From: Tetmemena sp. SeJ-2015
Taxonomy: Eukaryota; Ciliophora; Spirotrichea; Sporadotrichida; Oxytrichidae
DNA length: 64,000 bases
Reading direction: 5' to 3'
Assembly (NCBI GenBank): GCA_027382625.1
Contig: JAJKFJ010022556.1
Location: forward strand, 1 to 64,000
The stretch's first letter is position 1; the number at the start of each line of letters is the position of its first letter. The notes under the pieces are model-generated. The model worked only from the letters and a program-made list of their open reading frames with translations. It did no database searches and had not been told where the DNA came from. Positions 24,501 to 36,365 of this stretch are shown in pieces. Position numbers and translations under genes: made by a program.

Positions 24501-26264
24501 TTATTGCTAATTTTGGCTTCGATTGTGCGTAACTGGCACCTTTTGTAATAAGTTTCTTTTCCTCTTTTGAGTTTTAAATCAAGCTCTACGATTGATATGA
24601 AATCATACTCATACTCATTTGAGGTGATCTTTAGACTGAAATTACTCCCTATTTGTTGTTCATTTATGCGTTTTATTTAGAATTCTATTGGTTCTTCTTT
24701 ATAGCTATCTTTTCACAAGTCCTTCTCTCGTTTCTCATTTGCAAGCTATCCTCTTTATCTTTTCTTGAAATAGATTTTTCAAGTATCACAGTGCGACTAG
24801 TGCTCGCAAATTCACATTGCTCAAGATAAACATCGCTTTATTGAAGAAGCGGGTTCTTCGATTGTATTTTCTAGTCACCATTAGGTGTTGCCTTCTATAT
24901 TATTTGCCCATCCTTGATGTTAACAAAATCACAAGATTTGTCGATCTAGAAATCAGTAACTTAATCTGCAGAGTCAAAAATGGAAAAAAAATATATTCGA
25001 GTTTAAGGTACAAGATCTCAAAGGAGTTTTATTTGTGATCCTAAGATTATTATTTGCGCCACCCGGAAAACCTTAAAAAATAAGTTGGCTAGTGTCATTA
25101 TGAGAGGTCTGCATGCTGCTCTTCACTCTAAAATGAGTTTGAGCATCGTTTGTCCTTTTTTCTTGAGCAGAAGTCAGATCAAGACTTAACCTGGCAATCT
25201 GCGAAACTTATTTCTAAGAATTTGAAGTATCGGGATTCATGCTTAATCTTCGTTGTGCGTTTTTCTTGATCATTTACTCCAGTGCCAAATTCATCTAACT
25301 TTAGTTTTACTTTGATCTTTCAAAGGAGTAAGAGGAATTGTTCTGTGTCTATTAGACTATCTAAGATTAGCTATTTAACTTTTAGTATTCTGAGGATGAA
25401 TGGTCAATGCTTGATTTTGGTCTTAAACTGCGATTATCTTCTTGTTGATAGTAACTTTATTCATAGTTTCTTGCATTATAAGATATTTAAATTTAGAGCA
25501 GTGTATTGAGAAAGACTGATATCAAGATGAGGTTCACTGCATTCTGAATTATTAAGATGACCATAATACAAATGCTACTGATACTCCCTATTATGTCTAT
25601 TTTCCTTTTGATCCTGATTATTAGAAACTGCAAAAGACTTTGAATTAGTTCTCTTTTGAACAACTGAAGAATATTGACTTTGCTTAGGATTTAAGGAAGT
25701 CTTTTTAGCATTTTAACTGACATTCTAATTTATAAATCGCTAACTTTAGTCAATTTTATTAACGTTAGCATTTGAATTGGGATTAATGCTTTCTCTTCTT
25801 GATTGCAAAGCACTTGAGGGATTACTTATACTTCCATTTAGTGCCTTCGGTTTTGTTTTAGTAGAGGGCTTATAAGATCTCTGGGTGTTGACGTTGCTTT
25901 GCCATTGAGTAGAAACTGAGGGACTTGCAGCCAAAGATGAAGATGCTTTGAAATTCTGATGTGGCAAACTTTAGAATGATATAGAGTAAAAATAAATCAA
26001 ATTTGTATTAACAGGTGCATTTGTAAGGTAGTAAGTTTAATGCAAAAACTGTGAATATTCTTATTTCTCTTCACTTATCTACTCTGGTTCTAAGCTCGCC
26101 CTTTTACTTGTTTGCTTTTAAATTTTGGAATTTTTATTCTGTTATTGCAGTAAATTTTTAAGCATGGTTTAGTTATTAGATAGTACTTGCTATTGATTTG
26201 TGCTATTGCTGTTGAATCCTTTTGAATAAGCTGATTGTTTGACTTTAACTTCTTATTCGTTCAT
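21572..26264 (-). CDS. large Gln/Ser-rich protein of unknown function
   Basis: Several long frames without TGA run on the minus strand from ATG 26262-26264 (MNEQEVKVKQSAYSKGFNSN) to TGA 21572-21574. Recognisable blocks include GSISNPSSALQSRRESINPN (near 25830), DVYLEQCEFASTSRTVILEK (near 24800), EKFSKLKSQAQETL (near 23390), ASARKDYAEQKPSGEFKISE (near 23100) and KYARVEPNQGHYDLITPLET (near 21930). Gln is very frequent and mostly coded TAA/TAG. Introns with GT-AG ends appear near 25060-25000 and at about 24107. A homopolymer-rich low-quality stretch (24140-24320) interrupts it. No domain is recognised; it may contain more than one gene. Confidence 0.6.
24140..24330. other. homopolymer-swollen, low-quality stretch
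   Basis: Dense runs of T, A and C in lengths of three to ten. It interrupts the coding context of the Gln-rich gene and looks like an assembly or consensus artefact. Confidence 0.55.
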
Positions 26265-26367
26265 ATTTTTGAATTAATTTTATTTAACTAAGGATCTAAC
26301 TTTCAAATTTTATTTGTTTTCTATCAATCTATTTAATTTCCATTTGCTGAAATCTAGTATGTCTTAC

Positions 26368-26640
26368 CTCTTGCCCAATTATTTCCAGCCCACCTCCATG
26401 TTTGCTGATGTAGAAATTCTCAGGGTTATATAGATTAATTACTGAGAAAAAATGAGATTTTAAATTTCTTATAGATTGCTGTAAAGTCCATTTTGAATAC
26501 TGTGGATGACTCTTGGCTCGAGATCAATCAATAGAGAGCGAGGAATGTAGTGCTCATCATCGCCTGGTAAAAGAACACATCTTTTCTATCATCACCATCT
26601 CTTGCGTATTTCCAAAAATTCCTTCCAATTCCCGCTAGCC
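26368..26640 (-). CDS. TUBG: gamma-tubulin, N-terminal part (scrambled piece)
   Basis: The minus strand reads [46 protein letters not shown] and AGNNWARG, a close match to residues of about 50-115 of gamma-tubulin, the microtubule-nucleating GTPase of basal bodies. The exon stops at 26368 with a GTAAGA donor. The continuation (YCEGEK) lies 6.6 kb to the right at 33001. An IES with pointer AATCTATA lies inside. Single-base frame breaks occur near 26378 (within GGTGGG), 26557 and 26600. They may be sequencing errors, because the adjacent 26640-26950 is poor. The true start codon is not found. Confidence 0.85.
26437..26469 (-). other. IES in gamma-tubulin N-terminal piece
   Basis: 33 bp between TATAGATT at 26429-26436 and 26470-26477. 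Excision joins QNGLYSN to LYNPENFY, the expected gamma-tubulin sequence. Confidence 0.9.
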
Positions 26641-27393
26641 AAACTTCCCTTTATCTCCCTTTTAAAAGGGGGTTTTTAAATTTTATTTCCCAATTTAGTT
26701 TTTTTAAAAGGGGATAAAAAGGGGCAAAGAAATAGTTTTTCCCCCGGGTTAAAAAAAATTTTTGGTTCCCCAAAAAACAAAGAATTCTTTTTTGGATTAA
26801 CCATTAGGGGAAAATCCTTTGGGATTTTAAAATTTATTAAAAAAAATATTATTTTAAATTCAAATTATCCCTTTCTTTTTGGGTTTTAAAAAATTTCTTT
26901 AAAATTAAACATTTATAAATAAAAAATCAAAAAATTTTTTAAAAAATTTAAAATGGTCCACTCTAACAACGTAATTCGGCATTAGTTTTTCTTTAAACAA
27001 AAGAAAACCTGAATGAAAGAGAGATAACTTTAATAATGAAGGGAGTGAAATGGATTCGATGTAGGGAACTCAAAATTAGCAAAGATTACTGAAGGAAATA
27101 AATGGAGAAGCTATTTTTAGCTATAGAATGAATTCGCAAGATCTCTAAAAATACATATCTTAGTTTTTTATCTTAAATTTAATTTTTTCTCCTATCGTTA
27201 GAACACCCCGATAAAAATAAAATTAATTAAAACCATTCCCCACTTTATCCTGCATAGTCGTCCCCTTTGTTTAAACCCTTTTAAAATCTAAGAATACTTT
27301 AAAATAACAGCAACAGCAATCAACATCAGCTATTTGGGAAATAAATCTGAGTTATCACTAGTCTCCAAATTGCAGCAGCCACTTTGCAAAAAT
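26641..27393. other. low-quality stretch plus 5' spacer
   Basis: 26640-26960 is a chain of homopolymer runs (GGGG, TTTTT, CCCC, AAAA) that cannot be read as a gene. The first about 45 residues of gamma-tubulin may be hidden here. 26960-27393 is AT-rich and holds the upstream region of the next plus-strand gene. Confidence 0.45.
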
Positions 27394-30300
27394 ATGGCAT
27401 CAGAGAGCAGTTTAAGCTCAATGGGAGCCACTGCAACTGCCACAGCCACTCACTAGGTCAAATATCCCAAACTAAAAAGAAGATATAAATAACTAGAAAC
27501 AGCACAAGTATTTTAGCTTTCAGAATGAATAAATTGATAACAATCTCGGAAATCGCAGACTGAATGGATTGCTGAAGGAAGAAATTAAGGAAGAGGAAAA
27601 TCTTGATCCAATGCTTTTATAAACTCCATCCTTAAACTCTTAAGAATAGGAGGCACTTTAAAAGTCGAATGCTAATTTTTCAAACATTCCTTCCACGCTT
27701 TTTCAATTTCAGTCCAGAAAAGATAAAATGAAAAAGACTTACCCTTTGACTTTAGAGGATTTGAAGATAAATAGTTTACTATTAAGAGAAAATGAATTTC
27801 AAGGCTAGTCAAACATGAAATAACAGAAAATGCAAAGTAGCAAAGACATCTATAATATATTATCGAGTGAATCGAAGCCATCAGACGATGTTTATCTGAA
27901 TGGAGGGAGGATTGACATTTCTGAAACATCTTTAAATCTGAGAGAATAAACAAACGCTAATCATTCTTAGATCATTCAGCATAACTTAGTAATTTCAGAA
28001 TTATCGAAAACTTCCAACTAAGCTATTATGATACTCAAATGTTTTTTATAATTTATTTTCCATTATAAATTAATCTTCGTTCTTTACTTCAAATAAAAAG
28101 ATAAAAATTACCTCTCTTTAAATAAAGGATATATCTCCACCTTTTAAAAGCCTATATTTTGAATTTTAATTTTTTTATTTATTAGAATAGATTTTGGCAC
28201 TAATTCGATGCCATTAAATAACTTTGAAATAAAGAACTCTTCTCAAGACCTTTAAAATTTCGTTTCCCAAAGGACATTTCATTTTTTAAGAATGACTCAA
28301 GCCATCAGAGCTTTCCCTCACAATAATCTACTACTCAGATAATAGTAGCAGTAAAGCAGTAAAAGCAGATTTAAGGTTTAAAACTATGAGCCATCATAAC
28401 CAAAAAGATTTTAATTTTAGAAAGGGATGAAAGAGAATATTTCCTGGAGAGAGCAGCCACATCACCTATTTCCATTTTTAAACTTAAGGCAGTCACCAAT
28501 CTTAGTAAGACAACATGAAGCAGGATTTCCTCCAGTCTAAAGATTTGACTAAAAACATATCAGATAGAGTGGAATAAGCTCTACCCGATAATGCAGAGGG
28601 AAAATAGTCAAATAGAGGCAAGTTAAAAATTCATCAAAGGAGCAAAGGGAAAAATAAACTTAATGTATTAAGTTATCAATCCAGCTCTAATGAATCCTCT
28701 ACTAAGAATGGTGCCAATAAACCATTTTCCAAATTCGTTTTTGCCAAATAATGCGAATCTTTAAGCCTCAGAAGAAATAAAGGAATAATATGCTTAAATA
28801 GATAGCGGAGAGGAGGATAATTGTGATGTAGAAGGCCAAGAGAATGATAATTTGACAGACAGAGATGAAAGAAAGAGAAGTATTATGAATGGAGTTAGTC
28901 AGGCTGATAAGATGAGAGTGGAAGGATTGCAATTCTAATCTCTCGCAAATATTCCATTTTATAGATGCTTTAAATACAATTAAATACTTTTATTTATTAC
29001 CAACAATTTATAAAGAGAATTTTATTCTAAAAGATATGCTTGCTATATAATCTACAATTTGTTATTAAATTTGTTGATGCATTTTTCCAATTTTTCTTTA
29101 TATTTTATTTCAAATTTATGATTATTGTTTTGACAATAATTTAAAACCTCTGTCTTCAAATTTAACATTCACCTACACAAATACTCTTTAAGGAGGAACA
29201 ATTGCTTAAAACGATTACTTAGAATATTAAGACTAGAATTTCTTAAACTTTAGCTCTAAGGTTAATGACTAGCATCATTTATCAGGCTACAGTTAAAACT
29301 TGTCGATAAATTAGTTCAAGCTATCATCATAGGGAGAGAGTAGTAACTTAAATCAGCTCGCAAGGTGTGAACTAAGATACCAGTCCAGAGGCACTTCAGT
29401 ATTTGAGAAACTTAATAGTAAATAAAAGCAGGATAATAAAGATGAAGAAAACCATGATGAAAGTCTAGAAGAGCTAGTCACGAACAGCGAAGATGATGAA
29501 GAGGATTAGGAGCTCGGAAGATTTTCATTAAATCAGAACAGATCAGCAAAGCCAAATTCTTAGATTTAAGCTAACTCAAGTTTAGAAGCTAGGGATAAAA
29601 GCTAGAACTAGCTCTTGGTTAATCTGTAACTTGGAGGGGATGAGGATTTGCCTTAGCTCGCCACAGAGGAATAAAGATAGGACTAGCAGTATACTTAAAC
29701 CGAGGAGGTGATTGAATTTATCGATTTTAATAACTAGCTTTAGCTTTCTAAAGTTTAAACTAATGAGGAAAAGGTTAGCTTAAACTCAAAAAACCAACTT
29801 AATTCATCTCAACAACATTAAAACATGCTGAACTTGATAAGTATGGATAACAGCATAGGCTAGATATTTTAAGATAGTGGCCCTGCATCTGGAAAAATGA
29901 GTCCTGGCTTTTATACCTTTAACGGCTTTAAGATCTTGGAGAAAGAAAAAGGAAATTAAAAGCAGAATCCAGATATACATAAAAAGACAAAGTAACAACA
30001 AGAAGAAGATGATTATTTAGGATTGATTTAATGCAAAAAATGTTTATGACTTGGAAAATGTAAACCAGAGCAGTGAAGAAGAGGAGAAAGAGCCATAAAA
30101 TCAAGATGATGAAGATTAAGCAGAAAACAGAAGCCCAATTTTCCCGACATAGGATGGAGTGTCTTTAATTTTCTCTCCTCAGACTGCAGATTAAGTTCAG
30201 ATCATCCTTAAAACTTACAACTAGTCTAAGCAAATATAAAGTTCCTCTAAAAGTCAGATCCAAGGTAGCTAAGTCAAAAGTGATTAAATGAGAGCCTCCG

Positions 30301-31595
30301 ATAATACAAACGACACCTCGGAAGTAAACTTACTCTCGACCCCTGAAGATGAAAATTGTCAGAGAGCCAGAATATTAATTGATACAATTTTTGACCTAGA
30401 ACTTAAAAGAGAGGCACTGATTAAAAGTAAGCTTCATCATAATGTAAGTGTTGACGCTTAAATATTCTCTCACATCGATCGATTATCTGAAGCCTCACTC
30501 GAAGAGTTCTTAGCATTATTTTCACCAGGTAATTTTCCTCCACCACAACTTGAATTAAACGATTTGGTGAAAGGCTCCTTGAGTATTAAACTTAACGCAG
30601 ACATTTAATAAACCATAATTGTGCATTTTTGTGAGTCTTTAAAATTTTTAATGATTGATAAGAACTTTGGGTGGATAAACATTAAGCGCCTGATTTCCTT
30701 AAAATTAAGATACCTACTCACTGTAGTGAAATTGTTCAATGCTTACAAGTAGAGCTTGAATGAATCCTTCGGGGAAGAATGCAAATAAGCTTACAAGTAA
30801 CTGAATAGCATTAAGAGCTTTTGTGAAACATACAGAAAGAATTCACCCAGCAAGGCCCTTAGAAATTATCAATCCCAAGGACGATCTCAAGCTTTAATTT
30901 GCAAATATATTGAACAAGAGAGTCCTTCAGCTTAACTTTAGAATAAATCTAATAAAAAAGCGAAGGGGATAGTTTCAAATTAGAAATAGAATAGCCCTAA
31001 GCCATTAGATATTAACAAGCTTTTAATAAACTAAACTCCTCCTTAGAATTAGCAGATTTCTAATTTACAAGTGTAATTTGCAGGTCTAGATTTAAGGAAA
31101 AACAATGATCAAGAAAATATAAGCAAATAATTTATAAACAGCTCCAAGAGTGCTGCCATTTTAAAAATTGGTAAAGACAATAACTAGCATATACTGACAG
31201 GAATAGAGAATAATAAAGATGACAGCAAATATCAAAAGCTTATAAGCGATTTCAGTCAATCTAATTTGAGCAACTTCACAAGCACTTTAACTTTAATCTA
31301 TCCATATTTATGTTTTATAAAAGTGTCTTGTTTTAACTTAAACCCATCAAAACATTTAGAATAAGAAAGAGTCTTAATCAAGAGATTAAAGATAACAAAA
31401 AGGAGGAATTTCTTCAAGAAAAAAGCATATTTTGGTTTCTTAATCTCCGGATGCACATTAAAGATTTATCCAATAAAGTTCAAGCAAGAGTCATAAGAGA
31501 ATCCATCGCATAAAATATATCAAATGGATAAACTTAATCGTCTCAAGAGTTAAATCTTAATGGACTTAAGGGACAAAAGCTCAAGGGAATTATGA
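27394..31595 (+). CDS. very large acidic Gln/Asn/Ser-rich protein, unknown
   Basis: ATG 27394 begins MASESSLSSMGATATATATH. Long TGA-free stretches follow, notably 29170-30050 and 30050-31595 (over 500 codons). Blocks include DISETSLNLREQTNANH, DSGEEDNCDVEGQENDNL, EEVIEFIDFNNQ, ARILIDTIFDLELKREALIK and GWINIKRLISLKLRYLLTVV, and the frame ends at TGA 31593-31595. Acidic clusters and TAA/TAG Gln codons are abundant. Frame changes near 27520, 28190, 28480, 28760 and 30035 suggest IESs. No known domain is recognised. It lies between the two parts of the gamma-tubulin gene on the opposite strand. Confidence 0.6.
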
Positions 31596-31910
31596 AATAA
31601 TTGAGTAGGGGATAGGGGGTGTCAGTTCATACTTAACTTCAAGGAAAGTAAATGAGTTAATCTGTTTTAAGAACTGCACTTAATCTGAATATGAACTGAT
31701 TAAAACTTCAAAAGGTGAGATATTTTATCATTAACTTTCCTGCGATATATATTTATCAATAATATAATTTCAATACCTCTTAGAGATTGCAGTTCCTTAT
31801 TTAAAGGAAAGAAATTTTAGATCTTAGTTAATCGAAAACATTAATACATCTTACCAATATGACTATTTAAGTCATACTTTTAAACCTGTTAAATTTTATA
31901 TGTGAGTCTC

Positions 31911-33001
31911 TCACTAATAATCCATGCCATCTCCAGCAAGTTTCATATCTTCTGATGCTCCCCAGTTAAGATAGTCTTCATTTTCTGAAGCTGCATACTC
32001 TTCTATCAACTTTAGCACAACCTCCTCCGAGTGATCGAACTCTTCAAAAGAGTTCTCAAAGATCTTAGTCTCTTTGTAATGATGAAGCTGTGCTCCTCTC
32101 TTTCTGAATTTCTTGTATTATTCAGCAATGACTTTGAATAGACTTCTGATTGAGGTGTGATTGGCGAGCATCATTCCGCTTACTTTGTGAGGAGTCTCAA
32201 CATAAGGAGACTTCTTCGATAGAGCCACCTGGATTGAAGCAGGTCCCCAGGGAATAAAGTTAGCAAGCTTTCTCTCACGGATTCTCTGCAGAGATTTATG
32301 GACTTAGGTGGGATCTACATCTCCTTGAATGATGTTCAGAATTGAGATGTACTTGCCCTTTTTAACGGAGTTAGAGACAAGAATGTTCTTGGTTTGAAGA
32401 AGGCGTCTCATCACATCTAACACAGTGGTTTTACGAATGCTGGTTGCCTTCTTATCAACAGTCAGAGGTGTGTAGCCAGTCATTAAGAAATGGCAACGAG
32501 GGGTAGGAATCAAACTAGCTACCAGTCCCATCAAATCGTTATTCATATATCCTGGATATCTCAAAGTGGTGGTAGAGGCTGACATAATTGTAGATACGAT
32601 CGAGTTAATTTGGGCTATAGTTGGGTTCTGAAGTTTCAAGCGATCAGTGGCAATTCGCTAGAGGGCATAGTTGTCGATAATAACACTAGCATCTACATTC
32701 ATCACCAATCTTTATTGATTAAAGAAGATAAGAAAGTTATAAAATCTCTTGAGAGTCAGGAGGCAATTATAAGGAGAGACAACGATATCAATGTCGTTAC
32801 TGGGGAAAACAGAGTAAGTTTGAATAAGCTTCTTTGGGTATCTGTCATTTAGGCGCTCCAATAGATAGGATCCTAACCCTGATCCAGTACCTCCAGCAGT
32901 CGAATGTGTCATCAAGAAGCCTTCTAAAGAGTCAGAGCCATCTGCTTCTCTATCAATCATCTCCAAGATTTCATCATGGCACTTTTCTCCTTCACAGTAA
33001 C
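31911..33001 (-). CDS. TUBG: gamma-tubulin, middle and C-terminal part
   Basis: The exon begins at 33001 after a TTTAG acceptor with [11 protein letters not shown], then [34 protein letters not shown] (the tubulin signature GGTGSG loop for GTP), [67 protein letters not shown] and [20 protein letters not shown]. It ends [18 protein letters not shown] at TGA 31911-31913. The pattern is specific to gamma-tubulin rather than alpha or beta. One IES (32712-32742) interrupts it. Gamma-tubulin nucleates microtubules at ciliate basal bodies and spindle poles. Together with 26368-26640 it covers nearly the whole protein except the extreme N-terminus. Confidence 0.95.
32712..32742 (-). other. IES in gamma-tubulin, pointer AATCT
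   Basis: 31 bp between AATCT at 32707-32711 and 32743-32747. Excision joins LLTLKR to [16 protein letters not shown], matching gamma-tubulin. The sequence has no intron ends. Confidence 0.9.
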
Positions 33002-33188
33002 CTAAAGAAGTTAATAAGAATCGATATCAATCTATTCAAGATTAATGGTAGTTTTTAGTTCTATTTCAGTGTAGAAAGTGAATAATATGAATATTAGGTT
33101 TAAATTATGAATGCCCAAGTGGCCTGAGTACTGAGAAAGCACAATACTCTTTAGCCTTCCGACTTAAATGCATCTAACTGCCTGAGTC

Positions 33189-34252
33189 TCAGTTGAGGAG
33201 CTTAGAGACCTCCTGGTTGATCTTATCGAGTCTGCTGGAAAGACTCATGTCCATGAATTCGGACTCAGTGTACATCTGCAGACCTCCGAGGATAGTGGCG
33301 TCCTGCTTGAACTCAAGCTGGAACTCCTTTCCTTGGTTCTGGGGGTTAGCCTTGAGAGCGGCGAGCACCTATTGCTCCTCCTCTCCTGAGAGCTTGTAAG
33401 CAGAGATGATAGTAATCTTCTCCTCCTTGTTAAACTGCTGGTAGAGCTTCACATACTTCTCAGACACCTCCTTGATGAACATGAGACGCTTGTTCTCGCA
33501 GAGAACTTCGAGGAAACGAAGAGTCACTGGACTGAAGTCGTTGCTGGTCATCTGCTGAAGAGCTTCGTTGAAGGCTCTGATCTCCTTCATTCCAACTCCG
33601 GCGTTCTGGGCGAAATGCTGGAAGCTCTCTGAATTATTGAAGAGCTGAGCAAGATAGATCATGTCTTCGTAGACCTCGAACAACTTGCCTTGCATGGAGG
33701 CAGTGGTGAAGAGCACGGTTGCATAGCGGCCTGGGATGGTGTCTTCCTTGGAGGGGGGTTGATGATCGGGAGTGGACTGAATCTTCTTGACATCACCAAC
33801 GCTGAAGGTTTAGAAGAGAGACTTGTCGAGGTGAGCGGGCTCAACATTGACAACTGGCTGTTCAATGGTGGGCTGGCGTCTGTTCTGGCTGTCGCCTTCG
33901 AGCTCAGAGGCACTTGCGGAGCCTGGTCTCTTGCTGCCCTTGTTCTTTTTGGAGAATTCTCTCTATAATGAAAATTGTGAGTATGATATTCAATGCAATA
34001 GAAGCAGCAGAGTTCAGTATTTGAGCTAAGCTCAGTCCTTTAATTAGTTGAATAAATAGCTCCATTATAGAAGTTTAGAATAACTTAATTAAAGCCATTC
34101 GATTAAAGGGAGGGTGCAAAGATAGTCTGCTGGCTTACTTGTTGAGTCTCGGTGAGAACTGAGAAGCCTCTGGTGGATACGGCGACAACTGGTCTGGTGA
34201 AGAGAAGTTGGAGGCCTCTGCTCTGCAAAAGTCTAAGTCCGTGAGCTTGCAT
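33189..34252 (-). CDS. mitochondrial F1Fo ATP synthase OSCP (delta) subunit
   Basis: ATG 34250-34252 starts a basic, Ser/Arg-rich presequence (MQAHGLRLLQSRGLQLLFTR) suited to mitochondrial import. A 176-bp intron (33963-34138, GTAAGC..TATAG) follows TETQQ. The mature part has the OSCP/delta pattern: GRYATVLFTTASMQGKLFEV, then helices ending in LRFLEVLCENKRLMFIKEVS, ISAYKLSGEEEQ, and the C-terminal beta part ILGGLQMYTESEFMDMS, SRLDKINQEVSKLLN, stop TGA 33189-33191. The deduced length is 295 residues, longer than animal OSCP (about 210) because of a Ser-rich linker after the presequence. OSCP links F1 to the peripheral stalk. No IES is needed: the frame is open throughout. Confidence 0.92.
33963..34138 (-). 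other. intron of the OSCP gene
   Basis: GTAAGC donor and TATAG acceptor. Removal joins TETQQ to REFSKKNKG in frame. Confidence 0.8.
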
Positions 34253-34382
34253 TTTTTATATATTATTATAAATTACTAGATATTAAATTCAATACCACTC
34301 TCTTTCTCACATCTCTTGGAACTTATACAGAGCATTTTCGAAATTAATTTCAATAAAATACAGTTAATCTTTTCACTTATCC

Positions 34383-36127
34383 TCATTAATTGAGCGATCT
34401 AAGATTTATGGATAACTCTTTTTCAAATTTTGAAAGATAGTGCAAGTAATCTTTCAGTTGTCTTTTTACTTTTGGATGAAGCTTGGCTTGTACCCTAGGC
34501 TGGGATAATGCTAAAGTGAATAGAAGATGACTGTGATTACAGCTAAGCCTCCCATCAAAAAATAAAATCAAGATTAAGTTTGTCACACCAAGAGCTTTCT
34601 CAAGAGCTTGCAGAGCTGTCTCTAACTGCAAATTCATCTTTCTCTAGTTTGATAAAATACTCTCTACAAGTTAGTAACCAAAGTTTTAAGCAAAGAAATT
34701 GTAGGCAGACTCATTTATATTTTGTGCATTAATTTAAATTTACTCTTGTATATGCTCCATTTGATGCAACTGACTGTGATCGAAGTACTTATCTGGTTAA
34801 GAGCTGATTTCTCTGAATCCCAGATAGATTAAAATCATTAGCAAGCTGCTTAGAAACAGATTTACAAATTGCTTGTTTTAATTCTTCACATACCGACTCA
34901 GCCTGACATCATCTTCCTAGCAAAGAAAAAAAAACATTCATAGTATTTTAAGAGTCTCAGACAAGTACTTTTTGAACATACCGCTCTTGCTAATCACTTC
35001 TTAGCATCCTTCACTATCTTGGCCTCAGCAGCTTCCTTTATTTCTTAGAGGATAGCTCTATTCGTACTTTCATCATCCTTTGAATAAGGAATAATCTTAA
35101 CAAAGTTGACAGCTTTAGGCCCACAAAGCTCTGTGATTTATCCTTCTAAGAACTCAATTTGTTCTTCTATATCGCTTTGAGTGCCCAATAAGTCTATCTT
35201 ATTGAGAATTATCCAAATCGTTTTGTGATCTTTGGGTTCTGAGTCTTATTTGAGCGTCCTTGGTTAATTATCTGACTGTTGCTGTAACTTGTGGAGTTAT
35301 TACTTTAAAAGTTTTCCAATCTTGGAGGATTTTAAGTCGCAATCAAATGCATCCAAAACTATTGCAGTCTAGTCAACTTCCTCATGTATTCCCTCATACA
35401 GAAGCTTCGCTGTCTTTGATCCTTCTTAGTTGCTGAAAATTGAACTGGGAGAGTCTATGAGTTACACACACTCCAAAGTTTAAACATAATCACATAACTT
35501 AAAAAGAAGAGAGGAAAATTTAAATTTGCCTGAGAGGATCTTCAAAACTCAATTCTGCTATTAAATTCAAGCTAACTATACTTTTCATTTCTTTTCTGCC
35601 AGCACTATTGTTATCACTATCTAGAAATAGGTTCTCCAATAATTTGACTTGAGAACCTATATAAGACTCGCCATTTTTCAAGGTGCAATTGTCAAAACCA
35701 TGCTTGACTATTCTAAATTTGTAGCTATCTTCTTCTGAACTGCTTATTATAGATAAATTCATATTATATTCAAATAAAAGTGTGCTTATTCCAAAGATTC
35801 CATTAACAATACTAGATTTGCCAGTTTTCTCTTCTCCTAGAAAAATGATTGTGAATTCTGAATTGGGCACTTGCATTCTGATTTCACTCACTGTTTTAAT
35901 AGTTTTCGATTGCCCTCCATAAATAACAAAGTATAAGAAAAAAGTATTCTATAAAGCTTTTACTATTCGTATTCTAAAAGTTTAGACTTGATAGCTCTGA
36001 TATCTACACTTGCTTCACTTCCCGCTGCTTAGTAAAAGCAGTTCACTTGATTTTGTACTTTGGCCAAGGGGGAGTCAAACTGGAGCCCAAACTTATTGAA
36101 AATTTCCTATTCACGAAAGTTTACCAT
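34383..36127 (-). CDS. dynamin-like P-loop GTPase
   Basis: From ATG 36125-36127 (MVNFREQEIFNKFGLQFDSP) a short N-terminal region leads to IIFLGEEKTGKSSIVNGIFG (near 35845-35790), a G1 loop GxxxxGKS. Further on are LIDSPSS (switch II region, near 35450) and IWIILNKIDLL (G4 motif NKxD, near 35190). The C-terminal part is helical and ends near MNLQLETALQALEKALG at TGA 34383-34385. Two or more IESs or introns break the frame (near 35970-35900, 35500 and 34980-34910). The G-motif spacing fits large GTPases of the dynamin/EHD type that act on membranes, but the subfamily is undetermined. Confidence 0.7.
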
Positions 36128-36228
36128 TGCTACTAATAATTTATTACAAATATTTATTATTCCTTGTTCATTTAATTGTCTCAGGTGAAATGATCAATTA
36201 AAGAAATAAACTTAAAAGGCATTAAATT

Positions 36229-36365
36229 TCAAGTGTTACCAAGCTTGGTTTTAAGCTCTGCCTTTTCAATATCGAATCTTTTAGCATTAAATGCCTGAAT
36301 AGTCTTTGGCTTAAACTTCTTCACGATATTATAGGGAAAGAATTTATTTAAATTCGAAGTAAATT
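36229..36365 (-). CDS. short coding piece, unknown
   Basis: Minus-strand reading FFPYNIVKKFKPKTIQAFNA followed by KRFDIEKAELKTKLGNT and TGA (36229-36231). The lysine-rich, regular composition looks coding. It may be a small gene, a 5' exon of the neighbouring GTPase (a GTAACA donor-like site follows), or a displaced MDS. Confidence 0.35.

Noticed and set aside
21600..26264. Prion-like or spidroin-type repeat protein
   Set aside because: Gln richness is general in this genome, where TAA/TAG also code for Gln, and no ordered repeat unit was found.
33105..33180. possible tRNA or intergenic RNA near ATGCCCAAGTGG
   Set aside because: No cloverleaf could be folded by eye; it is ordinary spacer between gamma-tubulin and OSCP.
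32834..34029. Plus-strand open frames of 60-92 codons over the gamma-tubulin and OSCP region
   Set aside because: They are shadows of the minus-strand genes. The minus-strand reading gives clear gamma-tubulin and OSCP motifs.
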